Source of the DNA: Rhizobium sophoriradicis
GTDB taxonomy: Bacteria > Pseudomonadota > Alphaproteobacteria > Rhizobiales > Rhizobiaceae
NCBI RefSeq assembly: GCF_003939025.1
Contig: NZ_RQIH01000002.1
Coordinates: forward strand, 396,188-460,187
Reading direction: 5' to 3'
DNA: 64,000 bases
Shown here: positions 1 to 9,516 of the stretch, piece by piece
Layout: every line of letters begins with the position of its first letter
Numbering within the stretch: the first letter of the stretch is position 1
Translations under genes and position numbers: made by a program
The notes under the pieces: model-generated
Databases searched by the model: none
Told to the model about the DNA's origin: nothing
The model's input: the letters and a program-made list of their open reading frames with translations, nothing else

Positions 1-224
1 GACCCGACGCCTGGTTTCCTGACTCGGAGAACCGGCAGCCGAGATGAATGTTCCACGACGAAGACGATGGCTTTGGCGGCGGCGGCGCAGACGGTTCATA
101 ACGTCATCGCCAGCTGTTTCGGATGCACTGCCCGCTGAATTGCATCGCCTACGGCGTCCTTCAGCGGTTGACGTTAAACCGTCGAGACGCTAGCACGGCT
201 CTGGACGCATTGGGGATATTTCAT
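1..224. other. Leading intergenic stretch, no supportable gene
   Basis: No reading frame here can be supported as a gene. The longest open stretch runs into the TerC-family gene without a convincing ribosome binding site. A TTGACG hexamer at 168-173 lies 17 bases upstream of TAGCAC at 191-196 and could be a weak sigma-70 promoter for the downstream gene. I looked for the manganese-type leader that often precedes TerC-family genes and could not recognise one. Confidence 0.4.
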
Positions 225-851
225 ATGGACATGTTTACGGCAGCCGGTATGACGGCTTTGCTGCAGGTCATTGCTATCGACCTCGTTCTCGCCGGCGACA
301 ACGCCGTGGTTATCGGTCTTGCCGCTGCCGGCCTCGAGGCTACGCAGCGCCGCAAGGCGATCATCGTCGGCATCGTCGCCGCGACCCTTCTTCGTATTCT
401 GTTTGCCAGCGTTGCAGTCTATCTGCTGGCGATCGTCGGCCTGCTGCTGGCCGGCGGACTCCTGCTCCTGTGGGTCTGCTGGAAGATGTGGCGCGAGCTT
501 CGCGCCGGTCATCACGAGAGCCACGAGGCGGTGGGCGGCGAAGGCGCGCCGAAAAAGACCTTCTTCCAGGCGGCGACCCAGATCGTCATCGCCGACGTCT
601 CGATGTCGCTCGACAACGTCCTCGCCGTTGCCGGTGCTGCGCGCGAACATCCGAGCGTGCTGGTCATCGGTCTTGCCCTGTCAATCGCGCTGATGGGTAT
701 CGCCGCAAACCTGATCGCCCGGTTGCTCAGCAGCCATCGCTGGATCGCCTATGTCGGTCTGCTAATCATCCTCTACGTCTCGCTCGACATGATCCACCGC
801 GGTGGCGTCGAACTGTGGCCGTACGTGCAAGCGAGCGGGTTCAAGCTTTAG
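225..851 (+). CDS. TerC family (YjbE-type) integral membrane protein
   Basis: This is a 208-residue multi-pass membrane protein of the TerC superfamily, whose members are linked to metal-ion (often manganese) efflux or tellurite resistance. Two acidic signature motifs are visible: DLVLAGDN at about residues 19-26 and SMSLDN at about 126-131, each at the start of a hydrophobic helix; the pairing of the two Asp-Asn motifs is typical of the family. A charged, His-rich loop (around residues 96-112) separates the two halves. The ATG at 225 was chosen because the family homology begins there; the in-frame ATG at 123 adds 34 residues without family character. It converges on the MBL hydrolase with one base between the stop codons. 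The ion transported cannot be told from sequence. Confidence 0.85.
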   Translation: MDMFTAAGMTALLQVIAIDLVLAGDNAVVIGLAAAGLEATQRRKAIIVGIVAATLLRILFASVAVYLLAIVGLLLAGGLLLLWVCWKMWRELRAGHHESHEAVGGEGAPKKTFFQAATQIVIADVSMSLDNVLAVAGAAREHPSVLVIGLALSIALMGIAANLIARLLSSHRWIAYVGLLIILYVSLDMIHRGGVELWPYVQASGFKL

Positions 852-852
852 T

Positions 853-1668
853 CTAGAGCCTGATCTCGGTCTCGAAGCTCATCTGGTCATACGCCGGCAC
901 CACATGGTCCGGCGTCTCGGCCATCACCACGTCGTAGTCGAGCGGCGTGTGCATATGGGTGAGGATCGCCCGTTTCGGCTTCAGCCGGCCGATCCAATCG
1001 AGCGACTGTTCCAGCGACAGATGGCTCGGGTGATAGGTATATTGCAGCGCGTCGATGACCAGCACATCGAGATCCTGCAGCTTCTCGACGGTCTGCGGCG
1101 GGAAATCGCTGATATCGCTGCAATAAGCCACATCGCCGATGCGGAACCCGAGCGAATGGATATCGCCATGCTGCTGGATGTGCGGGTAAAAGTCGATCTT
1201 GCCGCCGGGACCGCGGATTTCGACGGGTTCGTCGATATTTTTGATGACAACAGGCAGCACGATCGGCGGGTAATTGCTGCCGGGCGGCGTTTCCAGGCAA
1301 TAGCGGAAGGCTTCACGCAGCCTGTCCATCGTATACTGGTCGGCAAAGATCGGCACCCGGCGGCGCGTATTGTGGAAATAGCCGCGCAGATCATCGATGC
1401 CGTGAATATGGTCGGCATGCGGGTGGCTGTAAAGCACGGCATCGACATGGTCCGCCCCTGCCCTGATCATCTGCTCACGAAAATCCGGCCCGGTATCGAC
1501 GACAACCGTCGTGACGCCGTCAGGGCCGAATTGCTGCACCATGAACGAGGCGCGCGTGCGCCGGTTTTTCGGATTGTCGGGGTTGCAGGCGCCCCAGTCG
1601 CCGGTAATGCGCGGCACGCCCGGTGACGACGAACAGCCGAGAATGGTGAAACGCCGCCGGTAGAGCAC
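853..1668 (-). CDS. MBL-fold metallo-hydrolase (PhnP-like)
   Basis: This is a 271-residue metallo-beta-lactamase-fold hydrolase of the type that includes PhnP phosphodiesterases. The zinc-binding motif SHPHADH is at residues 81-87, with further metal ligands likely at the CSDISD and THMH segments later in the protein. The start is a GTG at 1668, four bases after the tatD stop, giving the typical N-terminus with a Gly-Cys-Ser-Ser-Ser motif; the open frame upstream of it only overlaps tatD. It is the last gene of the metG-tatD-MBL run and is surely cotranscribed with it. The physiological substrate is not evident; cyclic phosphate or a modified nucleotide are possibilities from the family. Confidence 0.85.
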   Translation of the reverse strand: MLYRRRFTILGCSSSPGVPRITGDWGACNPDNPKNRRTRASFMVQQFGPDGVTTVVVDTGPDFREQMIRAGADHVDAVLYSHPHADHIHGIDDLRGYFHNTRRRVPIFADQYTMDRLREAFRYCLETPPGSNYPPIVLPVVIKNIDEPVEIRGPGGKIDFYPHIQQHGDIHSLGFRIGDVAYCSDISDFPPQTVEKLQDLDVLVIDALQYTYHPSHLSLEQSLDWIGRLKPKRAILTHMHTPLDYDVVMAETPDHVVPAYDQMSFETEIRL

Positions 1669-1672
1669 GCCG

Positions 1673-2455
1673 CTAGATCCTCGGCATTTTCGTAAACAGG
1701 CGCAAAGCGTTCTCGGTCGTGATCCGCGCGGTATCGGCGTAGGAAAGGCCGATCGTCTCGGCGAGCACTTCGGCCGTGTTGACGACATAGGACGGCTCGT
1801 TGCGCTTGCCGCGCCAGCGCTTCGGCGCCAGATACGGCGCGTCCGTTTCCACCAGCAGCCGCTCATGCGGGACCGTCTTGGCAATCTCGCGCAGCTCTTC
1901 CGATTTCGGGAACGTCAGGATGCCAGAGAAGGAGATATAGCCGCCGAGTTCGACACCGGTTCGCGCCAGTTCCGGACCCGCTGAAAAGCAGTGCAAGATA
2001 AAGGGGAAAGCCCCCTTCCCTGTTTCCTCGGTCAGGATGGAAGCCATATCTTCGTCAGCGCTGCGGCTGTGGATGACGAGCGGAAGCTGCGTTTCCCGAG
2101 CGGCGGCAATATGCCGGCGAAAGCCGGTCTGCTGGTCCTCGGGCTTCTGCGTGTCATAGAAATAGTCGAGGCCGGCCTCGCCGATCGCCACTACCTTTTC
2201 ATGGGCGTTTGCCAAGCGCACCAGATCTTCCGTCTGGATGTCCAGCTCGTCGCCAGCATTGTTCGGATGCGTACCGACCGAGCAGAACACCGATGGATAT
2301 TTCTCGGTGAGAGCGAGCAACCCGTCGAGCTTCCGCACGCGCGTCGAGATCGTCACCATCTGTTTGACACCAGCCTGATGCGCGCGCGTGACAATCTCGT
2401 CGCGCTCGGCCTCGAAGTCGGCGAAATCGAGATGGCAATGCGTATCGATCAGCAC
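1673..2455 (-). CDS. tatD: TatD family metal-dependent hydrolase
   Basis: This is a 260-residue TIM-barrel hydrolase of the TatD family, predicted to be a cytoplasmic metal-dependent DNase. The N-terminal metal motif DTHCHLD (residues 4-10), the GEAGLDYF segment with its metal-binding glutamate, the LHCFSAG motif and the C-terminal ETDAPYLAP motif are all present and in the usual order. Length is standard for the family. It lies 4 bases downstream of metG and 4 bases upstream of the GTG of the MBL hydrolase, so the three genes form a tight operon, an arrangement common in alphaproteobacteria. Confidence 0.93.
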   Translation of the reverse strand: MLIDTHCHLDFADFEAERDEIVTRAHQAGVKQMVTISTRVRKLDGLLALTEKYPSVFCSVGTHPNNAGDELDIQTEDLVRLANAHEKVVAIGEAGLDYFYDTQKPEDQQTGFRRHIAAARETQLPLVIHSRSADEDMASILTEETGKGAFPFILHCFSAGPELARTGVELGGYISFSGILTFPKSEELREIAKTVPHERLLVETDAPYLAPKRWRGKRNEPSYVVNTAEVLAETIGLSYADTARITTENALRLFTKMPRI

Positions 2456-2459
2456 GGCC

Positions 2460-4010
2460 TCAAGCCTCCGGAGCCACGTAACGCGGGAAGACCGGCGTCG
2501 GCGCCTCGAGCGGCGTTCCGGCGATCAGGCGGCCGGCCTCGCCGAGGGCGGCAAAATCGCGCTTGTCGGCAGGCGCAGCCACGAGATCGAGCAGTTTGCC
2601 CGATGAGTCCGGCATGAACGGCTGCAACAGGATGGCGATCTGGCGCACGACTTCGGCGGTGACGTAAAGCACCGTACCCATGCGCTCCGGATCCGTCTTT
2701 TTCAGCGCCCACGGCGCCTGGCCGGCGAAATAGCGATCGGTATCGGAAACGACGGCTATGATCGAGGCAAGCGCCCGGTGAATCTGCTGCTTGCCCATGT
2801 CTTCGCGCGTCGACGCGTGCAGCGCGTCGACCTGCGCCAGCATCGCCTTGTCCTCGTCGGTCAGCGGCCCGCATTCCGGGATTTTGCCGTCACAGTTCTT
2901 GACGATCATCGACAGCGAGCGGCTGGCGAGATTGCCGATGCCGTTGGCGAGGTCGGAATTGATGCGGATGCCGATCGCCTCTTCGCTGTAGCTGCCGTCC
3001 TGGCCGAAGGACACTTCGCGCAGGAAGAAGTAGCGCACCTGATCGAGACCGAAATGGTTCACCAGATTGACGGGATCGACGACATTGCCGAGCGACTTCG
3101 ACATCTTCTCGCCCTTGTTGAGCAGGAAGCCGTGGGCAAAGACCCGCTTCGGCAGCGGCAGCTTCGCCGACATCAGGAAGGCCGGCCAGTAGACGGCATG
3201 GAAGCGGATAATATCCTTGCCAATGATGTGCACATCGGCGGGCCAGTACTTCGCCCGCGGGCCGTTCCTGTCCTCGATATAACCTGTGGCGGTGATGTAG
3301 TTGGTCAGTGCGTCCACCCAGACATACATGACGTGGGACGGATCGTTCGGCACTTTGATGCCCCAGTCGAAGGTCGTGCGCGAGACCGACAGGTCCTTGA
3401 GGCCCGATTTGACGAAGGAGATCACCTCGTTCCGGCGCTCGGCCGGACCGATGAAATCGGGATTGGCCTCGTAATGCGCCAGCAGCTTCTCCTGGTATTC
3501 GGAGAGCTTGAAGAAATAGCTTGCCTCTTCCACCCACTCGACCGGCGTGCCCTGCGGGCCGTAGCGCACACCGTCGGCGCGCAGTTCCGTCTCGTTCTCC
3601 TGGTAATAGGCCTCGTCGCGCACCGAATACCAGCCGGCATAGCTGTCCTTGTAGATGTCGCCATTGTCGGCCATCAGCTTCCAGATATTCCGCGAGGTCT
3701 CGTGATGACGCTCCTGCGTGGTGCGGATGAAGTCGTCATTCGAGGCGTTGAGCAGCGTCGCCATCGCCTGGAATTCGCCGGAGTTGCGGTCGGCGAGCGC
3801 CTGCGGTTCGATTCCTTCGGCGCGCGCTGTCTGCTGCATCTTTTGGCCGTGTTCGTCGGTGCCGGTCAGGAAGAAGACATCCTTGCCGTCCAGGCGCTGG
3901 TAGCGCGCCATCGCATCCGTCGCGATCAGCTCATAGGCATGGCCGATATGCGGCTTGCCGTTGGGATAGGAAATCGCGGTGGTGATGTAGAAGGGTGTCT
4001 TGTCTGTCAT
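2460..4010 (-). CDS. metG: Methionyl-tRNA synthetase
   Basis: This 516-residue class I aminoacyl-tRNA synthetase charges tRNA-Met in the cytoplasm. The HIGH signature occurs as HIGHAYE near residue 18 and the KMSKS loop is intact in the [10 protein letters not shown] segment. The protein ends after the anticodon-binding helical domain and lacks the C-terminal tRNA-binding EMAP/Trbp domain seen in E. coli, as is usual for alphaproteobacterial enzymes. The ATG at 4010 is preferred over the one three codons upstream because the conserved N-terminus begins there. It heads the metG-tatD-MBL operon and diverges from the TauE/SafE gene. Confidence 0.96.
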   Translation of the reverse strand: MTDKTPFYITTAISYPNGKPHIGHAYELIATDAMARYQRLDGKDVFFLTGTDEHGQKMQQTARAEGIEPQALADRNSGEFQAMATLLNASNDDFIRTTQERHHETSRNIWKLMADNGDIYKDSYAGWYSVRDEAYYQENETELRADGVRYGPQGTPVEWVEEASYFFKLSEYQEKLLAHYEANPDFIGPAERRNEVISFVKSGLKDLSVSRTTFDWGIKVPNDPSHVMYVWVDALTNYITATGYIEDRNGPRAKYWPADVHIIGKDIIRFHAVYWPAFLMSAKLPLPKRVFAHGFLLNKGEKMSKSLGNVVDPVNLVNHFGLDQVRYFFLREVSFGQDGSYSEEAIGIRINSDLANGIGNLASRSLSMIVKNCDGKIPECGPLTDEDKAMLAQVDALHASTREDMGKQQIHRALASIIAVVSDTDRYFAGQAPWALKKTDPERMGTVLYVTAEVVRQIAILLQPFMPDSSGKLLDLVAAPADKRDFAALGEAGRLIAGTPLEAPTPVFPRYVAPEA

Positions 4011-4241
4011 GGCGGCCAATGTCCGGCTTACTCTATAAAAATGGTCAGCCGCTCTTAGCGCATGTCACCGACAAGCGAAACATCAAGTTTTGGCGCCTTC
4101 GATGATTTCCGGGACACCGTCGTGAACTTGACTCGGCTTCGCACGCAATTTACCGGTCGTCCCAAAGAGGGCGGGACAGAACGAAGTGCCAGTTTTCATC
4201 TACCGGGATAGTCGTGGTCGCGCGCCGTCGGGGGCGCTTGC

Positions 4242-5030
4242 TTGACATTCGAGCCGCTCTATTCGCTTTCCGGCCTGTTCGTCGGCGCGCTTGTGGGCAT
4301 CACCGGCGTTGGTGGCGGTTCGCTGATGACGCCGCTGCTGGTGCTGCTCTTCGGCGTTCATCCCGCAACCGCGGTCGGCACCGATCTCCTCTATGCGGCG
4401 ATCACCAAGACGGCGGGCACTGCCGTGCACGGCATGCATGGACGGATTAACTGGAAGATCGTCGGCAGCCTTGCCGCCGGCAGCGTGCCGGCCGCCGTGC
4501 TGATGCTCTGGCTGTTGGCCGGCGTCGATCGCAAAAGCATCGGCGTGACCAACACCATCACGGTTGCGCTCGGCTGGCTGCTTGTCATGACCGCGATCAT
4601 GCTGGTCTTCCGCGGTTCCATATTGGAATTGGCGCGCCGCGCCATCGGCGATCGCACACCGCCGCGGCCCACAACCATTCTGATCCTCACCGTCATTCTC
4701 GGATTCTGTCTCGGCGTCTTGGTCACGCTGACTTCGGTCGGCGCGGGTGCGCTCGGTGTGACGATCCTGCTGGTCCTCTATCCCAGGCTCAATGTGCGTG
4801 AGATCGTCGGGTCCGACATTGTTCACGCAGTTCCGCTGACCCTGATCGGCGGCATGGGCTATTGGCTCATCGGCGAGATCGACTGGGCGATGCTGTTTGC
4901 CCTGCTCATCGGCTCGATCCCCGGCATCATCATCGGCAGCCTTTTGGCGCCGAAGCTGCATGAACGCACGATCCGCATCGTCCTGGCCGCCACGCTCGCC
5001 GTCGTCGCCGGCAAGCTCTTGACCGGCTGA
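4242..5030 (+). CDS. TauE/SafE family sulfite/anion exporter-like membrane protein
   Basis: This 262-residue protein has about eight hydrophobic segments arranged as two related halves, each opening with a Gly-rich motif (GITGVGGGSLMTP in the first half, LTSVGAGALGVT in the second), which is diagnostic of the TauE/SafE (DUF81) family of proposed organosulfur/anion permeases. The start is a TTG at 4242; no upstream ATG gives a better N-terminus. It is the only plus-strand gene between holB and metG, genes that are commonly adjacent in relatives, and a RIME-like repeat lies at its 3' end. The substrate is unknown. Confidence 0.85.
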   Translation: MTFEPLYSLSGLFVGALVGITGVGGGSLMTPLLVLLFGVHPATAVGTDLLYAAITKTAGTAVHGMHGRINWKIVGSLAAGSVPAAVLMLWLLAGVDRKSIGVTNTITVALGWLLVMTAIMLVFRGSILELARRAIGDRTPPRPTTILILTVILGFCLGVLVTLTSVGAGALGVTILLVLYPRLNVREIVGSDIVHAVPLTLIGGMGYWLIGEIDWAMLFALLIGSIPGIIIGSLLAPKLHERTIRIVLAATLAVVAGKLLTG

Positions 5031-5056
5031 TCAGCCATCAGAATTCGAATACATTT

Positions 5057-5153
5057 CGCCCGGAAGTGTGCAGCGGTTCCGGGACAACGACATGCATAAA
5101 AACAAAAAGCTAAAGCGCGTCGCATGAATCAAATTCGATGCGGCGCGCTTTAG
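5057..5153. repeat. RIME-like intergenic palindromic repeat
   Basis: This roughly 100-bp element has two palindromes. The second, 5110-5153, begins CTAAAGCGC and ends GCGCTTTAG. The whole element matches the element at 42303-42405 in order and wording: a GTGTGC...CGGTT part, then ACATGC, AAAACAAA, and the CTAAAGC...GCTTTAG palindrome. Such mosaic elements are known from Rhizobium as RIME. The right end contributes the TAA stop codon of holB, and the hairpin may act as a transcription stop between the converging TauE and holB genes. Confidence 0.75.
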
Positions 5154-6187
5154 AGGCCCGGCTGCTTGATATCGGAGAGAATGCTGATGATCGTCTGCTT
5201 GCGGTCGAGATTATAGGCATCCGAAATGGTGAGCCGCTCGGTGATCTCGGAATAGAGCCGCGCCAGACGTTCGGCAGCAGCGATCTGCCCCTCACCCGCT
5301 GCCACACGCGCACGATTCATGATGTCGTCGCCGACATGGCTGACGAAGAAATCGAAAATCGTGTCGCTTTCCTTTCCCGACAGCGCATCGGCCAGCCGGT
5401 GCATCGCCTTGCGGGCCGCCGGCCCTTCGGCCGAAAGCACCTCGCCATAGGCCGCAATGATCTCTCCGCCGCCATAGTTCAAGAGCTTCAGTGCTTCGCC
5501 GACGCTGCCCTTGGCCGCCGCAAGCACCGCCCCGCCCTCTCCCGATATGCCGAGATGGTCAAGGGCTGCCGCCAGCGCATCGTCCGAAAGCGGCGACAGT
5601 TTCAGCGGCAGGCAGCGCGAGCGGATCGTCGGCAGCAGCCGACCCGGCGCATGCGACATCACCAGAAACAGCGCCCGCTTCGGCGGTTCCTCGAGGATTT
5701 TTAGAATAGCGTTGGCCGCATTGCGGTTCATGTCGTCGGCCGGGTCGATGATGACGATCCGCCAGTTGCCGGTGCCTGACGTCTGCGAGAAGAACTTGCC
5801 GGCGCGGCGCACCTCGTCGACTGTTATCGCCGATTTCACCTTGCCGGTCTTTTCGTCCACCGGCCGCGCGAGATGCAGGAGATTGTGCGAGGCGCCGGAG
5901 ACGATCTGCCGGCTGACGGCGGAGTCAGGATGCGGATCACCGATCGTCTCGGGCGCAGTCTCGGGATCGGGATACGAGAGCACGTGGTTGGCGAAACGGA
6001 AAGCGAGCGTCGCCTTGCCGATGCCCTCCGGCCCTTCGATCAGGATGGCGTGATGGCCTTTGCCAGATCGGTAGGATTGCGCAAGGAAGGCCTCCGCCTC
6101 CTCATGGCCGAATAATCTGGTGTTCTCGGCGGGCCAGATGGCGCCGTCGAGCAGTCCCGGCCTCTCCTCACTCATAATGGACTTCAC
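5150..6187 (-). CDS. holB: DNA polymerase III subunit delta'
   Basis: This 345-residue protein is the delta' subunit of the replicative clamp loader. It shows the AAA+ P-loop-like segment [10 protein letters not shown] near residue 50, a long insertion typical of alphaproteobacterial HolB, the sensor region ILKILEEPP, and the SRC-type motif RSRCLPL. The start drawn here is a GTG at 6187 that overlaps the tmk stop as GTGA; an ATG at 6175 four codons in is an equally good start. The stop codon lies inside the adjoining RIME-like repeat. The tmk-holB pairing is conserved in many bacteria and supports the call. Confidence 0.92.
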   Translation of the reverse strand: MKSIMSEERPGLLDGAIWPAENTRLFGHEEAEAFLAQSYRSGKGHHAILIEGPEGIGKATLAFRFANHVLSYPDPETAPETIGDPHPDSAVSRQIVSGASHNLLHLARPVDEKTGKVKSAITVDEVRRAGKFFSQTSGTGNWRIVIIDPADDMNRNAANAILKILEEPPKRALFLVMSHAPGRLLPTIRSRCLPLKLSPLSDDALAAALDHLGISGEGGAVLAAAKGSVGEALKLLNYGGGEIIAAYGEVLSAEGPAARKAMHRLADALSGKESDTIFDFFVSHVGDDIMNRARVAAGEGQIAAAERLARLYSEITERLTISDAYNLDRKQTIISILSDIKQPGL

Positions 6188-6864
6188 TCATGATGGGCGG
6201 CTTCCGGCATTCGGGCGCGGTCTGCGGGCGACTTGAGCTGCTTGACGATCGCCAGGATCTCGGCCGCGATCGCCTCTTCCGTCTGCATGGCGTTGATCAC
6301 GCGGCAGCGCTCCGGCTCGCGCGCGGCAATATCGAGAAAGGCTTCGCGCCGTTTCTCGTGGGTTTCGAGCCGCTCCTTCTCGAATCGGTCGGGCGCTTCG
6401 GCAGCGCTGCGCTTCTGCGCCCGCTCCAGGCCGACCTTTGCGGGAATGTCGAGTATCAAGGTGCAATCCGGCACGACGCCATTGATGGCGATGCGCTGCA
6501 GCGTCTCGATAAAATCGGGTTCAAGGTTGCCGGTGATCCCCTGATAGACGCGGGAGGAATCCATGAACCGGTCGCAGAGCACGATCTTGCCGGCAGCAAG
6601 CGCCGGCCGGATCACCTCTTCGACATGGTCGTTGCGCGCAGCGGCAAAAAGGATCGCCTCCATCCGGGTGCCGAAGGCCTCGGCAGCCCCCGACAAAAGC
6701 ACGTGGCGCACAGCCTCGGCGCCGGGCGACCCGCCCGGTTCCCGCGTCACCAGCACCTCGTGACCTTCGCCCTTCAGCGCCTCCGCGAGGCGGCGGATCT
6801 GCGTGGATTTGCCCGCGCCTTCCCCGCCTTCAAACGTAACGAACAATCCCGTACCGGATGACAA
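6184..6864 (-). CDS. tmk: Thymidylate kinase
   Basis: This enzyme phosphorylates dTMP to dTDP. The P-loop GGEGAGKST, the [11 protein letters not shown] substrate motif and the DRFMDSS motif are all clear. I chose a TTG start at 6864 because a GGGAAG sequence sits six bases upstream and it gives a 226-residue protein of normal size; the frame stays open to a GTG at 6894 that has no ribosome binding site. The start is therefore the least certain part. Its stop overlaps the holB start, so the two are translationally coupled. Confidence 0.92.
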   Translation of the reverse strand: MSSGTGLFVTFEGGEGAGKSTQIRRLAEALKGEGHEVLVTREPGGSPGAEAVRHVLLSGAAEAFGTRMEAILFAAARNDHVEEVIRPALAAGKIVLCDRFMDSSRVYQGITGNLEPDFIETLQRIAINGVVPDCTLILDIPAKVGLERAQKRSAAEAPDRFEKERLETHEKRREAFLDIAAREPERCRVINAMQTEEAIAAEILAIVKQLKSPADRARMPEAAHHE

Positions 6865-7042
6865 TGACAGCTTCCCGCATTCCCGGCGCCGCACGCGCGC
6901 GCCCTGCCTCTTCTATCTATCCGAAGACATCGAGAAGGAAAACCTTTCGCCGCGGCGACATAATCACCTTCCCCGGCAAATTGTATCAGAAGGCTGGGCG
7001 CTCAAGTCCAGAACATGTGGCGTGCGACACTGGACAATCGCT

Positions 7043-8338
7043 TCAGCCGGGCGCGGACTTTTCCCAGAGCCAGGAGAAGAACAGCGATTCGCCGAGTTCC
7101 AGCATGGCATCGACCGCGCGGCTGCTGAGCGAGCCTTCGCCAACCGCCTGTGCCGTATAGAGCGGAACTTCCCTGAGAAGCCGGCTGCCGGCGAAAATCC
7201 TGAGCGTGCCGGCCTGATAATCCGGCGGCACCGGCGCTGTCAGCGGCCAGCGATAGACGATGCGCGCCGACAGCCGGTCGGGGTTGCTGACCGGAATATA
7301 GACGCTGACCGGCGCTTTGGCGATCAGATCGACGGTGCGCGCTGTGCCGCCATAAACGCTGGCTGCGCCGATCACTTCATGCTCGGCGAAAATCTGCCGG
7401 TTCTCGAAGGCCGTCAGACCCCATTCAAGCACACGCTTGGCCTCTTCCGTCCGCTCCTTGTCGGAGGCGATTCCGGCAAGCGCCAGAAACAGCCGCCGGC
7501 CGTCACGCTGGACCGAGGCAACGATCGAATACCCCTCACCCTCTGTAAAGCCCGTCGCAAGTCCGTCAGCGCCGAGATCGAGCCCGAGCAGCGGGTTGCG
7601 GTTGCGCTGGAAGATCTTGTTCCACTCGAAATCGGGCAGGGCAAAATAGGGATAGAGATTGGGATAGGATTGCTGGAGGGCGGCGGCAAGCGTCACCATT
7701 TCGCGCGCCGTCACCTTGCTCTTACCATCCGGAAGGCCGGTGGAATTGCCGAAAACCGCCTTGTCCATGCCGATTTCGCGGGCGCGGCGCGTCATCGATT
7801 CGGCGAATTGCTGCTCGCTTCCGGCCATACCCTCGGCGAGGATGATGCAGCTGTCATTGGCACCCTGGATGGCGACGCCCTTGATCAGATCCTCGACGCG
7901 CACACGCGATTTCAGGGCGGCGAACATGGTGGCCGTCCGCGACGGCGCGCCGCCGGTGCGCCAGGCATATTCGGAAACCGGATATTCGGTGTCGAGCGTG
8001 ATCTGGCCCTTGGTCACCGCATCGAAGACGAGGTTCATCGTCATCAGCTTGGCAAGCGAAGCCGGCGAAAAACCCTGATCCTCGTTCTTGGCGAGAAGCA
8101 CCGTGCCGGTGGACGCCTCGATCATATAGGCCTGCGCCGCCTTGGTGGCGAAACCGGCAGCACCCCCATCGGCTGCCTGCGCGCCTGCGGCGAGCGGCAT
8201 CAGGCATGCAAGAGCAACGGCAGCTAAAGTCAGGAGCGGTTTTACGTCCGGAATTGCAGAAAGACAAAAGGTTAGAGCGGCTCTGCGCTTCGGTGAAAAG
8301 CGCAACCGCTCTAGAGGGCGAAGCACAGGCCTCAGCAT
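7043..8338 (-). CDS. DacC-like D-alanyl-D-alanine carboxypeptidase family protein with altered active-site motifs
   Basis: This is a 431-residue exported protein of the low-molecular-weight penicillin-binding protein family (peptidase S11), with a C-terminal PBP5-type beta domain. Counting from the ATG at 8338, the nucleophile motif SLAK is intact at about residues 94-97. The second motif, normally SxN, reads GAN (159-161), and the third, normally KTG, reads ATG (261-263). Loss of the Lys and Ser should impair carboxypeptidase catalysis. The hydrophobic signal segment begins only near residue 33, and the first 30 codons run through a palindromic repeat (8272-8313), so the real start is doubtful. 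It lies in the minus-strand rlpA-dac-tmk-holB block. Confidence 0.8.
   Translation of the reverse strand: MLRPVLRPLERLRFSPKRRAALTFCLSAIPDVKPLLTLAAVALACLMPLAAGAQAADGGAAGFATKAAQAYMIEASTGTVLLAKNEDQGFSPASLAKLMTMNLVFDAVTKGQITLDTEYPVSEYAWRTGGAPSRTATMFAALKSRVRVEDLIKGVAIQGANDSCIILAEGMAGSEQQFAESMTRRAREIGMDKAVFGNSTGLPDGKSKVTAREMVTLAAALQQSYPNLYPYFALPDFEWNKIFQRNRNPLLGLDLGADGLATGFTEGEGYSIVASVQRDGRRLFLALAGIASDKERTEEAKRVLEWGLTAFENRQIFAEHEVIGAASVYGGTARTVDLIAKAPVSVYIPVSNPDRLSARIVYRWPLTAPVPPDYQAGTLRIFAGSRLLREVPLYTAQAVGEGSLSSRAVDAMLELGESLFFSWLWEKSAPG
8272..8313. repeat. Palindromic repeat at the 5' end of the dacC-like gene
   Basis: An imperfect palindrome reads TAGAGCGGCTCTGCGCTT, then a short loop, then AAGCGCAACCGCTCTA. 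Its ends (AGAGCGG/CCGCTCT) are typical of rhizobial intergenic palindromes. It lies inside the open reading frame upstream of the dacC-like signal peptide, which suggests it is either leader DNA or an insertion that became the first codons of the gene. Confidence 0.55.
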
Positions 8339-8409
8339 CGCAATTCCCATCGGTCAACGGCAGTTTTGAGAAGGTTAGAGCGCGGCGAAATCCGATGCAA
8401 TCGCGATGC

Positions 8410-9516
8410 TCAGCGCGCCGCGGATTTTGCCTGCTGTCGCTTGGCCGAGGCAAGGATCGAGGCCTGCGTCAGCCCGTCATTGCGCACCATCACCGCGTCG
8501 AAAGCGAGATCGACGGTCACCGTCTTCACGTCCTCGTTCTGATAGCCGAGCGCGAGGGAAGGCTGGGAGCCGCCGTAGGGCCGCTCATAGGGCATGGGAC
8601 CGATCTCCGGCAGCACGACCATCTGTTCGAAGGCCGGCGCGGCGTTTGCGGACGGTGCCGGTGGCGCCACCAGAACATGGGCGCCGGGGGCAAGCGCGGG
8701 CGTCGCATTGTAGCGCACGCTCGGCGTCGAACCGGCAAAGGAGGTCGCCGACATCGGCACCGGCACCTTGGCCGGCTGCGCCTGGTAATCTTCGGCGCTC
8801 TGCAGCTGATCGCGGGTGATCTTGCGGCTGTTGGAGGCAACCATGACGCCGCTTGCAATCTGCCCTTCCGGATTGACGCCGGGAATGCGGCTGCCCTTCG
8901 GTACGTAGGAAGCCATCAGATAGGGCATATCGTGGCCGTCCATGCGGGCGCGTCCGACATATTGCACACGCACCTTGCCGGTGCCGCTGTGCTGCAGATC
9001 CAGCATATTGGCGGTCTTGTTGGAAAGATCAATGATGCGGCCTTCATGATAGGGACCGCGATCGTTGACGCGCACGATGACCGACGAGCCGTTCTCGACA
9101 TTGGTGACGCGAGCATAGCTCGGCAGCGGGAAAGTCGGATGCGCGGCGGAAAGATGCATCTGGTCGTAGACTTCGCCGTTCGCCGTGAGGCGTCCATGAA
9201 AGGCCGAACCATACCAGGAAGCGATGCCGACCTTGCTATAGGAGAAATCTTCCTTCGGATAATACCATTTACCCTTCACCACGTAAGGATTGCCGACGAT
9301 GTAGCGGCCGCCGCCCTTCGGGATGTTGTTGCCGGTGGCGACGCGGGGGCTGGCCTTCACGCCATATTCGGATTCGGAGAAATATTCTTTGCCATGGGCT
9401 TTTTTCTTCGGCACGGCCTGTGTCGTGCCGCATGCAGCAACCGTCGCACACATCGCCGATATCGCCAGCCACCGCGCTGTCGTTGCGAAAGACGCCGCCC
9501 CGTATCCCAATGTCAT
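8410..9516 (-). CDS. rlpA: Septal ring lytic transglycosylase RlpA family lipoprotein
   Basis: This 368-residue protein is an RlpA-type double-psi beta-barrel protein, a family that cleaves peptidoglycan glycan strands lacking stem peptides. The start at 9516 gives a hydrophobic signal ending in a lipobox-like VAACG, so it is probably a lipoprotein. The core (GKFHGRLTANGEVYD-like segment, then LSAAHPTFPLPS, then VNDRGPYHEGRIIDLS) carries the conserved catalytic-region DRGP. After about residue 220 the sequence becomes low-complexity, and I see no SPOR domain. It is the first gene of the minus-strand run leading to the dacC-like gene and tmk. Confidence 0.88.
   Translation of the reverse strand: MTLGYGAASFATTARWLAISAMCATVAACGTTQAVPKKKAHGKEYFSESEYGVKASPRVATGNNIPKGGGRYIVGNPYVVKGKWYYPKEDFSYSKVGIASWYGSAFHGRLTANGEVYDQMHLSAAHPTFPLPSYARVTNVENGSSVIVRVNDRGPYHEGRIIDLSNKTANMLDLQHSGTGKVRVQYVGRARMDGHDMPYLMASYVPKGSRIPGVNPEGQIASGVMVASNSRKITRDQLQSAEDYQAQPAKVPVPMSATSFAGSTPSVRYNATPALAPGAHVLVAPPAPSANAAPAFEQMVVLPEIGPMPYERPYGGSQPSLALGYQNEDVKTVTVDLAFDAVMVRNDGLTQASILASAKRQQAKSAAR

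Noticed and set aside
1..224. A manganese-sensing yybP-ykoY-type leader ahead of the TerC-family gene
   Set aside because: I could not find its conserved loop sequences; a covariance-model search would be needed.
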